A stretch of DNA of 64,000 bases from Brassica napus (lineage: Eukaryota; Streptophyta; Magnoliopsida; Brassicales; Brassicaceae), in contig NC_063446.1 of NCBI RefSeq assembly GCF_020379485.1, forward strand, positions 18,425,525 through 18,489,524, given 5' to 3'. Below the pieces are notes generated by a model. That model had not been told where the DNA came from. It did not search any database and was given only the letters and a program-made list of their open reading frames with translations. Below, in pieces: positions 22,968 through 34,634 of the stretch. A program made the translations under genes and the position numbers. Position 1 is the first letter of the stretch, and each line of letters opens with the position of its first letter.

Positions 22968-24155
22968 ATGGACTGGAACTTCAAACTCAGCTCCGGTTCT
23001 TTACCCCATTTCGATCAAGAATCTGTACCGGATTTAACTCCAATAGATGGGTCATCATCATCACCAAGATTGGAGCCAAAAGGAGAGTTCTCATTTGATC
23101 TAAAACTAGGTAGGAACATCGGAAACTCCTCCTCTGCTTTTGGTAATACAGAACAAGTGACATGTCTAAGTAAGTGGAAAGAGACTACTGCCTTTCCCAA
23201 ACCAGAAGCTTCAAGAAACTCTGGTTCGTCCAAAAGGACAAGAGGGAATGCTACTGAAAACAACCAGATCCCGTTTTGTCTTGTTGATGGATGTGATTCT
23301 GATTTTAGTAACTCTAGAGAGTATCATAAAAGACATAAGGTCTGTGATGTCCATTCTAAAACTCCTGTGGTTACAATCAGTGGTCAAAAACAGAGGTTTT
23401 GTCAACAGTGCAGCAGGTAAACTTGTAAGTATGTTGGATAGTTGAACATGTGCTTTTGTGTATTAATAACTTTACCATGTCTGTATACGTAGGTTTCATG
23501 CTTTGGAAGAGTTTGATGACGGGAAGAGAAGTTGTAGGAAACGTCTTGATGGACACAATCGTAGAAGACGGAAGCCTCAGACCGACCACATCGCTCCTCC
23601 TGCACACTTCTTCCAAGGTTAAGAAATTTTTTGTTTCTTAGGATCCAATATACTTAGTTCCTAAGCACCATTTTGTTGTCAGGTAGCAAATTGGTGGAGT
23701 TTCCTGGCGCTTCACATGTGTTTCCAACTACATCTGTTGCGACCTCGAGCTGGGGAAACGGTCTTGTGAGCGAAGCTATGGCCAATGGTTCGAGTTACGG
23801 GCAGAACCAGAGCTATGCTGGTTCTTCTCCTGCAAAGACCGGCATTATGTTCCCAGACTCTTCTTCTCTAAATAGCACAGGGAAACAGTTCCCTTTCTTG
23901 CAAGAAGAAGAGAGCTCGAGAACAGCATCCTTGTGTGAGAGAATGACGAGTTGCACGCATGACTCTGATTTTGCTCTCTCTCTTCTGTCATCATCTTCCT
24001 CGTCAATACCACTTTCTTTGTCCCAAGAAGCAGTAGATACGGTTTTTTACAGGCCCGCATTGTTTGAGAATGTAAGTGCAGTCTCTGATGGGTCAGTTAC
24101 ATCCGGTAATGAGGTTGTGGCTCTTCCACAAATGTTTCCGTTTCACTGGGAGTAG
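22968..24155 (+). CDS. SPL13: SBP-box transcription factor SPL13
   Basis: Three exons, 22968-23416, 23493-23617 and 23683-24155, total 1047 bases (348 residues), with GT..AG introns. It is a nuclear factor that binds GTAC-core promoters and promotes the juvenile-to-adult change and post-germination leaf development. The SBP domain spans about residues 102-178: first zinc site Cys104, Cys109, Cys126, His129; second site Cys145, Cys148, His152, Cys164; nuclear-localisation run [17 protein letters not shown] at its end. The N-terminus [10 protein letters not shown] and the C-terminus [10 protein letters not shown] match Arabidopsis SPL13, as does the intron inside the SBP domain. A miR156 site lies in the last exon. 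All zinc ligands are present and the frame is intact. Confidence 0.95.
23971..23990 (+). promoter_or_regulatory. miR156/157 recognition site in SPL13
   Basis: TTGCTCTCTCTCTTCTGTCA encodes part of the conserved ALSLLSS segment and is complementary to miR156 except at a few positions, mainly at its 5' edge (opposite the miRNA 3' end). The TTCTGTCA that pairs with the miRNA seed is perfect. This predicts age-dependent cleavage or translational repression of SPL13 mRNA, as known for its Arabidopsis counterpart. Confidence 0.9.
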
Positions 24156-24373
24156 TAGTAGATAGATTGAACCAGAGAGATGTGTGTAAGGGTCTCTTTC
24201 TCTATTTTCTTCTCTTCCTCTCTAATTTCTCATGTTCTTCATCTTGTTAAATGCTGAACTGTTGGTGTATAATGACAGTCAATTAGTTGATGTGGGTTGT
24301 ATTGGTCCAGCAGCAAGTTAAGAATGGATAAACTCTTAGTTGGTGTCTAGGTTGTATTGATCTAGCACCAAGT

Positions 24374-24845
24374 TAAGAGTAGTGATTGATCTCAAAATTC
24401 ACTCAGAAATAGGATACATAATTACAATAACGTGCATGAGAAGTAATCTAAAAAAAACAAATAGACTAATTAAGTATGAAAAAGTGCGTGTTTTATTGAT
24501 AATGCGAGCTGGTACAACCCGAAGGGAATCTGAGAACAAGAGAGTACAAAGGCATTAGACTATAAGTTTGATATGAAGAAATTAGAATGGGATTCTTTGT
24601 GGTACCCTTTTATAGGTGTTGATGGTGTTGATCATAATGGCGCAATCTCCGGCGAGTTTTCATGTGCATTTATGGTCCACTTAAATGCCTTGATTTTTTT
24701 TTTTTATGTTTTGGTTTTGATTATGTCAATTCGGAATGGACCCTTCGACCTTCGAGGGACTATTGTCTTCTTTTTTTTTGCTAGTGACACGTGATCAGAC
24801 TCTTGGACTGGGTCTGGAGTGGGGTAAAATCCGTCTCTAAAAATA
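24374..24845. repeat. Dispersed repeat related to 19690-20200
   Basis: See the repeat at 19690: both start TGAT(A/T)GATCTCAAAAT and end in a similar GGAGTGGGGTAAA segment. The copy here contains GCTGGTACAACCCG and TTAGAATGGGATTCTTTGTGG, which read like the leader of a retrotransposon. It lies about 220 bases beyond the SPL13 stop, so it bounds the gene on the 3' side. Family unknown. Confidence 0.4.
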
Positions 24846-25019
24846 GTACCTCCCCCCGGAGTTTAGCTTGTCTCAGGTCATCAGACATGTTGGATATTGA
24901 TTCCGACTTGGTTGGTGTATCTGAGGCCGATGGTTTATGAAATCCGAATCCCGGTTCGAGATTCCAGTTTGGCGAATTAATTATGAAATTTTGATTGATG
25001 CATATCAAGGGATTTTATT

Positions 25020-25640
25020 TTCCTTCTTTAGAAAGTGAATCGTTTGTGGCATGGCAATCATCCATTTGCGGTTTCCGATGATTTGTTGGTCTTTGTAGAA
25101 GGTACAAAACAGTCGATAGAGGGTGCCATTTCAGTATTTGTTGAGTTCGCGACATGGGCTGAGTTGTGTAGAAGTTTGGAGAAATCAATGGTCTATATGG
25201 CTTGTGTTCCGACAAAAATGTGCAGCTCGATATTAACCAATTTTCCGTTTGCTGAAGGGGAGCTCCCAGTGCAGTATTTGGGGTTACCATTGATTACCAA
25301 AGCGATGACAAACATGATTACTTGCCACTAATTTAAAAGATCAAGCTTTTATAAACACTTGGACGAGTCGGTTCTTGTCATATGCCGGCCGACTACAACC
25401 GATTCGTTCAGTCTTGATGAGTACTGTTAATTTCTAGGCTTCAGATATATCGTCTTCCAGGGCAGTGGATCAAGGAGATCAAACAATTATGTTCTGCATT
25501 TCTTTGGTCAGAACCGAAGCTAAATACCACAAGAGCTAAAGTAGCATCAGTGGACATCTACAAATTTAAGATTGAAGGAGGATTGGGACTAAGATCGTTG
25601 AAAGAAATTAATGTGGTAAATGATTTGAAACTTATTTGAG
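25020..25640 (+). mobile_element. LINE reverse-transcriptase fragment
   Basis: The + strand in broken frames reads DDLLVFVEGTKQSIEGAISV, LEKSMVYMACV, FPFAEGELPVQYLGLPLITK, then a shifted continuation with INTWTSRFLSYAGRLQ, RLPGQWIKEI and GGLGLRSLKEINVVNDLKLI. These are the end of the palm domain (the FADD box is degraded to VSDD) and the thumb of a plant L1-like LINE. Both ends are lost and there is no poly(A) tail. It is a different copy from the one at 7.2-9.6 kb. Confidence 0.75.
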
Positions 25641-25719
25641 GTAGGCTCTCAGAATTGACAGAGTTATATGATGGAGTCCCACCTAAAAGGTAGTAATGTT
25701 AAACTTATTTTTACAAACT

Positions 25720-26110
25720 GGTCGAATTTTCCCGCCAAAACTACAAAATCATGTTTTCCCTCAAAAACTGCAAAATTGTGTTCTCCCACAAATTGTAAAA
25801 TCGCATTCCCACTAAATTTTTTTTTCTTGCCAAACCATAGTTATGGTTTTTCGATATAACCACAAAATTGTATTTTCGCACCAAAACTGTAAAATCGCAG
25901 TTTTCACTGAAATTGGAAAATCATGTTTTCCCGCTATACCGTGAAATAGTTTTTTCCGTCAAAACCACAAATTAGTGTTTTCTGCTGAAACAGAAAAATC
26001 GTGTTTTCCGCCGTAGCCATGAAACCGAGTTTTCTCAGAATAGATAGCGTTTCCTGCCGAAATTGAAAAATCGTGATTTTCCACCAAAGCCGCAAATTGC
26101 ATTTTTGATT
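25720..26110. repeat. Decayed TTTCCCGCC-type minisatellite
   Basis: Tandem units of roughly 27-33 bp of the form GTTTTCCCGCCAAAACTGCAAAATC, about a dozen of them. Only the first keeps a perfect TTTTCCCGCCAAAA; others are altered (TTTTCCCTCAAAA, TTTTCCGTCAAAA, TTTTCTGCTGAAA). Same repeat family as the arrays at 6490-6840 and 48050-48930. It follows the LINE fragment with no sharp border. Confidence 0.65.
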
Positions 26111-27315
26111 TTTTAATTAATTAAATATATTAAGTTAAATAGATTAACATGATCCCCACTAATTTTAAATAAAAACCATTTAATAAATGAGTCTTAACAT
26201 AACTACCTTTTTTGTTCAAACATAACTACCCATTTAAAACACATTAAACTAAATTGGTCTGTTTGACAAAAAAAAAAACTAAATGGGTCTAAATAGGAAT
26301 TTATTTATATTTAAACTCCATTTAAAACCAATTGAAAAAAATCATTTTAACATCCCTACATACATCTACAAATGTTAAGGAAAACCATTGATAACAACAT
26401 CAAAAACAAGCTTAGTCTAATAATGAGCACAAAAGGAGTGAAGAAATTTATAACTTATTTTTTTATTTGGAAGTAGAGAGTAAGTTCTCTGGAGCATTAC
26501 AAACATGGAAATTGGAGTGCATATACATAAGAAAAGGAGGAATTAAATTTATACGCATAACACTATTTTGGTTATGATATGTTACATATTGTTATGGAAA
26601 GTGCCAAAAATACCTTTCACTGTGCGTGTTAACGTGAATGAGTGCGTCCTCTCTTTATCTTGGAAATGAATAAAAATGTTTTTATTTTTCAAACTCTTGC
26701 TAGCGACGAAGAAGAGGGATTTGAAGAGAGTATGTGGAAATCTGAGTTCAAGAACGGAAAATTTGAAATTAGCGATGAACGGTTCGGTTGTGCGGCATAA
26801 GTAGGATATTGAAAGTTAGGGTTCTGGTGGTTCTTTCAATTTCATGGCGGCGTGGTTGAGTTTCCAAAGCCAATGAATCAAGGTAAGTTTTGTTTGATTT
26901 CATATAGTCTAAGTTTCGAACCGATCTCGTCCAGTATTGACACAAATTAAATTGGTAACACCTTTGATTTTTCAGATTTGGTCACCTTCGGTGTTTTCTT
27001 CGTTCTTTTCCAACATAAGGTTCTTGGTTAGGGAGACAGTGATGTGGTGTGATGATAGGACTATACTATATGGGAGATGTTCATGGTATAGTTACCCAGA
27101 AGAATTTAAAATAATATGATCTATATACGTATGTGCTTCCATGATTGTGTTAAATGGTGTGAATGCTCTGCCTATAATAAATAGAAAATGTTACACTTGT
27201 ATAGCTATGGTTGTCTTTTTCACTCGTATTGACTATAGTAGACATGCTTACTATAATCTTCACCTCATTCAATTATGTGTGCCTATTCTATATGAGACAA
27301 TGTAATAGTATAATT

Positions 27316-27357
<42 letters not shown>

Positions 27358-29880
27358 GTATTGTGCATGTTGTGTCTATAGTAAATGGGAAATGTTAGTT
27401 GAAATAGTTGGTTGCAGCATTGTGAAATTTGTTGTGCATGCTCTGTCTATAGTATATGAAAACTATTACTACTATAGGTTACTAATATTTTTATCATAGT
27501 TTCATATATGTTGCAAAATTTATTTAGTTTCACATATGTTGCAAAATTTATTTAGTAAATTTTTTTTTGTAAAATTCGTAAAAGTATATAAAATATAAAA
27601 ATATTTATTTAACTTTGAATATAAATATATAATTTATTTTAAAATTTAAAACAATTAATATACAATTAAAATTATTATTTTTATTATAATTAAAATTATT
27701 TGCGGATCTCATGGATTATCTGCAAATTTAGGACGACCTAATGCATAAATTAACTTTTTTTTCTTTGTGGTATATGTGGATCGGAGTTTTAAATTTTAAA
27801 AATTGACTCAATCCACAGCAGGATTGATTAAAAAGGGTGGGTTTCCGATTCCCAGCACTAATAAGCTGGCAGACGTGGGAATAGAGTAAACATGTAATTA
27901 GGACCAAAGCTCGCCCAGCCTTTTAAATATTTGGGCTTGGGGATAATTATATAAGCAAAACATTTGGGCTTTTTGGGTGTAGTCCGTTTGAGCTTTAAAA
28001 AATTGGGATTTTTAATTTATTTAATTATTTAGCAAATGTACTTATGTTTTAAACAAATATAGAATTAGTGTTAATATTTTAAATAAATATAGAATTCCTA
28101 TAACTATAGCGGCATCAAAGTCTAGTTTTAGCATTAGTGTTCATGTCTTAAACAAATATATAACTTATCTCCTGCCAAGACATGTTGAAGCACTGATTGT
28201 ATACATGCTTAGTTGGAAAGATTTGATCCAAACTTTTAGATATTTTTAAAACTTTATCTTATATTGATATATATGTAATAATTAAATATTTTTTTATATA
28301 GCTCTTGTTGATAATGAGAATGTAGGAGTTACTGAAGAACATCCTAATCTTGATCCTGCAGTTTCTACTGTTTATAGTTGGAAAGATTTTGTTTTATTTC
28401 TATTCGCTATTACTGTTTATTACGTAAAATAACGATTTTAGTTTTGGATTTTATAAACATATACGGATGATAATTTATAAAGCTCAAAATGCCGAAAAAA
28501 ACCTATAACCCTTTTAAGACCAGACTTTATAAAAGCCGAAAAAAATTCTGAACCTGACCGAGCTTAGATGAGAAAGGGCTTTTGCGGATTTTGGGTTGGG
28601 TCAGGCCGGCCAGCCGATTGGCATCCCTTGAATAGAGATGAGTCGTATAGTGACAAGAATAGATGATACAAAGCCCAATATATTCTGTATGCTTACGTGG
28701 CAACTTAGTCCACCTGTTATCGTGTCTCGCTTTGTGATTGGTCTTCAAAAATTCTCTGATCTTTTGCATCTTTCATCGTTTCCTCCGATTTCTTTCGTCA
28801 TTAAAGAAAGAAGAGAAATTTACGCAATGACATACTTTGAGCTTGTGTCTTTTCTAGTTGACATACTTTTTGCTTGAGGTGTACTTTGGACTTGCTTTTA
28901 TGACTTTATTGGACTAAATTGCCCCTAGTTACTAAACTTGAAAGCACACTAGTCTCGTCCGTTTTTAAAGACTCATTATATAAAGCTATTTTGGCATTAA
29001 TACGGATAGGTTTATGGAGTTCTGGGCTTCAATCTGGACCATTAGATTGTTTTCTTTTAAGATAGATCCATTGGCTGATGTTTAACATAGTACAAGTAGC
29101 ATGAAAAGGGAAAAGACGTCTCTGTTCATTAAATGCTTGGTCTCTTTTGTGGTCAGATAGTCCTTTGTGGAATTGAAGTGTGGTCAGGTAAGGCGTGGTC
29201 AGTGGCAGCGGAAGGAAAGCTGTGTTTAGGTTTTGGTGGCTGTGTGCACTGGCGGTGGCTGTGTGCGTGTGTGGGCATGTGGTCAGCATGAAGTAGCTCA
29301 CTGGTGGAGGCGTTGATGGGTTGAGTGTTGGGGTCAGGGACCAGAAGGCTTCCGGTGGAGGTTTTGTGGTCAGGGATATGAGTGAGTGAAGTGATTGTGG
29401 TCAGCACCGACCGTTTGTTGACCACAAAAATCCAGTTTTGAGCAGATGTTCAATCGTCTCTTCGGGAATCTATATGTGCAAAGACACGTTCGGGAATTTT
29501 GCATCTGGCCGTGTATTGTCGCTGGTAGGTAGGTTAGAAGAAAGGATGAGAAGAAAAGGAAACTGATAGATTAAGTGTTTACAACATCATAAAAGGATTG
29601 AAAAGTTGCAGAAAGTAGAAACCTTTCATCGTTTTCGATCAAAGCAAGGTGACGGTCTTCTAAAAAATTGGAAATCGAGAACAGAGTCGGAGAAGAGTGG
29701 TGTTCCAGCCGGAGTTGATAATACTATTTTTTTGTTTTGGGGTTGAGAACTTAAGAACCGGTGAAATCGTATGAATCTAATAGCTGATTTAGGGTTTGGA
29801 CATAACTAAATGATGTGTATACGATTAGGAGTTTTTTAGTTAGCTTTAGGTTTAGTTGAAAAGAAGGGTATTAATGTCAT
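26111..29880. other. Long intergenic stretch, no gene; (TA)n at 27320-27350
   Basis: About 3.8 kb of mostly AT-rich DNA. It contains a pure TA run of about 31 bases at 27320-27350 and a T/A-rich block at 27540-27680. A duplicated phrase (TCACATATGTTGCAAAATTTATTTAG) sits around 27500-27555. CTAGT at 28122-28126, after GCGGCATCAAAGT, resembles a worn Helitron 3' end. A GT-rich stretch at 29140-29410 contains many GGTCAG words. No coding sequence with a recognisable motif was found on either strand. Confidence 0.4.
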
Positions 29881-30025
29881 TTCATTACTGAGAAGTATAC
29901 CTTATGTTGAAAGTATACCAATATGTTAAAACGGTCGGTAAAAGTATGTTAAAGGGTAATTTTTTCAAGAAAGAAACACAAAGAAGATTCAGATCATCAA
30001 AAGCAAGCAACCAACTATTATCGCC

Positions 30026-30321
30026 ATGGACGCCATTGATTCCGTCGTTGATCCTCTCAGAGACTTCGCTAAGGATAGCATCCGTCTCGTTAAGCGTTGC
30101 CACAAACCAGATCGCAAAGGTATTGTTTTGTTTTGAAATCTATTGATTCTGCTGGATCTCGACCTGTGAATTGACCTAAGCGATGGTTTTGATTTTCGTT
30201 TGTAGAGTTCACGAAAGTTGCAGTTCGTACGGCGATAGGGTTTGTAGTGATGGGATTCGTTGGCTTCTTTGTGAAGCTCATCTTTATTCCCATCAACAAC
30301 ATCATCGTCGGCGCCACTTAG
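30026..30321 (+). CDS. SEC61G: SEC61 gamma subunit of the ER translocon
   Basis: Two exons, 30026-30119 and 30206-30321, give 210 bases (69 residues), the normal length for this family. It is the small tail-anchored subunit of the Sec61 channel (SecE homologue), which clamps the alpha subunit and helps nascent secretory and membrane proteins pass into the endoplasmic reticulum. An amphipathic N-terminal helix (about residues 1-28, with [20 protein letters not shown]) precedes a single membrane segment at about 38-60 ([20 protein letters not shown]). The intron splits codon 32 after KPDRK, and the protein appears identical or nearly so to the Arabidopsis one. The stop TAG lies right before GTATAT, and a possible acceptor occurs at about 30733 (TTTGCAG), so a 3'-UTR intron is possible. 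The ATG sits in the good context CGCCATGG. Confidence 0.95.
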
Positions 30322-31893
30322 GTATATTCTTTCTTTTTCTTCAATTTATTTCAGATCGGTTGTATGTGAATGGTGTGATTCAACAATTGGTTGGTGTAGC
30401 ATCAATTCTTGTTAGGACCCATCATGCTTCTCCTGTGGTTGGATTATACAATGGTGTTCTCAGTTGTGTCAAGAAAAAAGGTCTTTATGTTTAGTGCATT
30501 CAATATCTGAGTACTTCATATTCAATGAGAGATTGTTGAAATTTATCCAAACAAGTAGCTTTTGATCACTGTCATATACAAGTCTAGAATCTGATCAATG
30601 TAAAATTTGTGTTGAGCATTTGTCATTCAAGGGAAAGATGGTTAACGAAGAAATTTGCTTTTTCAGTAATCATTAGATGAAAACTGTTGTTTGGGAACTA
30701 CTCTTCTAAGTCTTTGTTTGGTGTGTTTGCAGGAAGCAAAGAACAGAGTTTTGAGAGAGAGAGAAAATTAGAGTTTTGCTGTTACAAGAAGTCACATGTC
30801 ACTTCTATGTTTTCATGTCATCGGATTCCATTTGTTGCTATGTTTTTTTTCTTTCTTAATTTGTTCGCGACTGAGATTTCAGGAAGTTGTGACCTAGGAT
30901 TTCATGTATACACTTGGTCTGTCTCTCTTTTACACCCCAAACCTCGACCAGTCCCCCCACTACATGGTTAACAAAATAGAAAGACTGGCTCGTGAACACA
31001 TTGCAAAAACATATAACCACAAACCTTCAGGATTTTTACAGGAAAATGGCCTTTAGACTCCAACAATTTGCGTCGTGTCTTTTTAGATCCAAATAAAACA
31101 TAAGTACGAAATCATTCCTGAACTGAGATTTTTTTAAAATTTCGATCCAAATTTGATTCCGTAACATGAAATTCTACCTTGACTAACTAATTCTATCCGA
31201 CTATACATGGTTTATCGTTAGTCAACCGTTAAACCATGCCTAGTCGGATAAAGAAAAAGTGTTGATTTCAACTCGTATAATTTTGGTCGTGCTTTTTCGG
31301 ACTTGAACAATGAGTAAGTGCGATCTCATACTCAAACCGAACAATAATTTGAATTTCATACCCGAACTTTAGTTAGAATCCTACCATTAATTACTGTTTG
31401 AATCCTACCCGAACTTTAGTTATAATTTGAATCCTACGATTACTGTTTTTTTCTAAAGTGAAGGTTAGAGAGAACCTCTTTTGTGATACATTTATATGTG
31501 GGATATCAACTTGAATTTTTTTTATTTTTGCTGTCATGTGGACTTCAATTTGCTACAATAATGGTAGTGTGACTAAATCTGGAATTTTGGGGACGATAAA
31601 TATTAATTAATAAGAGTTTTAATAAAAGATTCTTTTTACATAGTTTGAAGACTTATGTGTAAATATATAACTTCGAAAAAGTTTGGAGGCCAAGGCTATT
31701 ATTCACTAAACTATGCTCAGATTGGGTCATGAGTGTAATCTTTCTGTTAATATATCGTAAAAAGGTATTGGTTGGGTTCACCAATATATACATGAGGCTC
31801 ACGAATATATTGTCATGGTCGGTCAAAACGTATGTAACCAGCTTGCATAAAAACACTATTAAATGTAATCTGATTCATTATTACCAATTTACA
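30322..31893. other. SEC61G 3' region and spacer, no further gene
   Basis: The first about 650 bases look like 3'-UTR and possible UTR intron of SEC61G. The rest has no coding sequence I can support. Near 31330-31440 the phrase AATTTGAATC(C/T)TAC is repeated with CCGAACTTTAG, and near 31190-31250 ACTAGTCGGAT-like words form a weak inverted repeat; these may be worn MITE sequence. Confidence 0.35.
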
Positions 31894-32862
31894 GGAAAAA
31901 TCGTATTTTAAACACCGAAAGTGTCACTTTCTAACACTTTAGACACTAAAGGTTTTTCACTAGCACTTTAAACATTCAAAGTGACATTTTTATCATAATA
32001 AACCTCCAACGACGTTTTCCAGTTCATAGACGACCGATACTGTTCATTTTACAAATTAAAAATTGAATGAAGTTGGAAAAAAATTATAAAAAATTCAAAA
32101 CAAAATTAAAAAAAAAAAATTAAAATTCAAAAAACATAAATATTAAAATTTCAAACTTAAAAATAAAATAAAATATTAAAAATTCTAAAAATTCAAAAAT
32201 AAGATCTAAAATTAAAATGTCAAATTTAAAAACGAAAATAAAATTTGAAAAATTCTAAAATAAGATCTAAAATATTTTAAAAATAATAATTTCAAATTTT
32301 TCTTTATTTATTTGTATTTATATATTTAGAGCATAAGTGTCTTTTGCATCTTTAGTGAAACATTTTTGGTCATTTTCTTTCTTAGAAAATCTTTTTGGGA
32401 ATTTTTTTTTAATTTTAGATCTTATTTTATAATTTTTTTTTAAAAAAATAAGAAATTTCTTTTTTTAATTTGACATTATAATTTTAGATTTTATTTTTGA
32501 ACTTTTAGAATTTTTAATATTTTATTTTATTTTAAGTTTGAAATTTTAATTTTATTTTTTATGTTTTTTGAATTTTTAGATTTTTAAAAAATTTTGTTTC
32601 AAATTTTTTACAATTTTTTCCAATTTCATTCAATTTTTTTCTGTATTTTTCTGTATTTTTTTTTTTTTAAAAAAAGAAACCGACACGTCATCATTTTGAC
32701 CTTTAAAATGAACCGTACCGGTCGTCTATGAACAGGAAAACGTCTTTGGAGGTTTATTATGATAAAAATGTCACTTTGAAGGTTTAAAATGCTAGTAAAA
32801 AAATTTTGGTGTTTAAAGTGCTAAAAAGTGACACTTTCAGTGTTTAAAATGCGATTGTCCCC
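31894..32862. mobile_element. Hairpin (fold-back) transposon with 9-bp flanks, MULE-like
   Basis: A 969-bp element whose two ends are long inverted repeats of at least 150 bp. TATTTTAAACACCGAAAGTG at the left matches the reverse complement of CACTTTCAGTGTTTAAAATG at the right, followed on both sides by ACATTTTTATCATAATAAAC and its partner, then the GACGTTTTCC..TCATAGACGACCG pair. The AT-rich middle is largely self-complementary too. It is flanked by CAATTTACA (31885-31893) and CAATTTATA (32863-32871), 8 of 9 identical, the duplication length of Mutator-like elements. No coding capacity. A transcript through it would fold into a long double strand. Confidence 0.8.
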
Positions 32863-33004
32863 CAATTTATACATTAATATTGTGGTCTTATGCATACAAA
32901 ATAATTAGTTAAACATCAGTATGAAAATTTATGTTTTTGCTTCTGTTTTTTTTTTCTTTAAACGAAAATACTATAACACTACAAATGCATACGTTATCAA
33001 TGGA

Positions 33005-33150
33005 TGCAGTATGTTAAAAGAAAGAGCCATTTAAGTGATTTCGTGTCGATTATCAGATAAAGTATGCAGTATGTCTTAACATTTTTACAAAAAAAAAAAA
33101 AAAGTATGCAGTATGTTAAAAGAAAGAGCCATATAAGTAATTTCGTGTGG
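33005..33150. repeat. Short direct duplication
   Basis: GCAGTATGTTAAAAGAAAGA and the following approximately 25 bases occur at 33005-33048 and again at 33108-33150, with a few changes. An A15 run lies between the copies. Probably a local duplication; no function seen. Confidence 0.6.
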
Positions 33151-33479
33151 ATTCTGATCATTAGTATATAAATAATAATAAAGCAAAGACATCGAATTCC
33201 CACTTCTCATGTTACGGTTGATCCTTCATTTTCAGAACTCGATATAGTTCACTACCTTATCGTGAGTTTATTAAGATTTGTAACGCAACAACGCCCTTTT
33301 GTCATTACTTTCATTTCAATTGTCAAAATGTTGGTTTTAGCTAACTCCAGTTATTGGCACCTCAAAAGAGATATCATCTTATCTTATGTGGCAAAAGATT
33401 ACAAGGCAAGTGTCTGTAATGAAAAATCTGACACGATGAGATGTGATAACTATTGTCCAAGATGCGGGAGCCTAAAAAA

Positions 33480-34292
33480 CTGTTACTCATGCCATATTTG
33501 AATTCTTCAGTTTTGTAAACATGGTCCCTCAACAACACCGTCTAGTCCTAACATCTTTCCGCTACCGAATATTTATGCCAATATGGATTACCTCAAAGAA
33601 TTACATTGTTGAACCAGAACTCTTATTATGGATAATTTGGTATATCTAGAAGGCTCGGAATGACAAACTATTAAGGATGATAGACAGGGATCCTTTGGAG
33701 TTAGTCTAATATGTAGAAAGTGAGTGTCAGACTTGGTTTAGTGCGAATGAGATGGTACCTCCCTTTCCGTAGGAGCATAGTTGTGAGGAACCCAAAGTCA
33801 TAAGCTTGGAGAATATATATATTGTGGATGATTCATGGACTTCCACATCGCAGTTTAGTGGTTGTGGTTGAGTTTGGAAGGAAAACATGGGAAAATACAA
33901 CTTATGGAGATGCGAAACTTAAGAAGGCGAAATACTGCTTTACTGTCGGCATTGGAAGCACTGTGATGGGCAATAAAAAGTATGTTACAACATTCGCCAT
34001 GTCAGAGCTTTGGGACAGATTGCATAGATTTGATTGTGATGATAAAAGAGCCTCATGTTTGGCCAAATTTTGTAACAGAAATGGAGGCGAGCAAGACGCT
34101 ACATATATGTTTTTTGAATTTCAAGATATCTCATATCCCGAGAGGAAAAATGGAATTTTGGGCTTTTTAGCTAAGACCGCAAGATCCTTTCATAGAGAGC
34201 TTTGTTAAATCGGTTGTTATATTCTGATCTGGTTACCCAGACCACCTCAAGTTTGAATAATATAATAGCCGTTCGATGTCAAAAAAAAAAAA
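33480..34292 (+). mobile_element. LINE 3' end: RNase H domain and poly(A)
   Basis: Broken frames read like the C-terminal RNase H (RVT_3-type) domain attached to plant LINEs and related reverse-transcriptase-like genes: WIIWYI.KARNDKL, DDSWTSTSQFSGCGWVWKE, MLQHSPCQSFGTDC, DLIVMIKEPHVWPNF, ISHIPR and FLAKTARSFHRELC. It ends in an A12 run at 34281-34292, the normal LINE tail. The 5' part of the element is missing (5' truncation is usual). Frameshifts and stops interrupt it, so no functional protein is expected. Confidence 0.75.
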
Positions 34293-34634
34293 TTAACTAG
34301 AGTTATTGGCAATTTAAAATTTAATTAACTGAAATAGTTTCAGAAACTGTAAAACAGGAAAATAGCTGGGAAAAACAACTCAAGGAACTGGCTTTACGGA
34401 AATAGTGGTATCAAGAAACAAAGAAAATTCTTAAGATATATAGATGGAGATTTGATTTGATTTTTAGCTTTCTTGTTTCACTTAAGCAATTCCAATATTA
34501 GTTTGTACCTTTAACGTTTCTTTCGTTAATCAGTAAAGGTACAATAAAGACAAAGTTTCATTTGATGGTTTAACGAAAACATTATTTTGTACAAGGTACT
34601 GATTAACAACTGAAGTATTGTACGTAGGTTGATC

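Noticed and set aside
27320..27350. (TA)n run as a functional site
   Set aside because: Simple microsatellite in AT-rich spacer; nothing indicates a role.
29029..29425. Minus-strand frames rich in His, Thr and Pro
   Set aside because: Low-complexity, no known motif, opposite a GT-rich stretch; no splice or promoter evidence.
33822..34208. 128-codon frame that might be a gene
   Set aside because: It is one frame of a frameshifted LINE RNase H domain followed by a poly(A) run.
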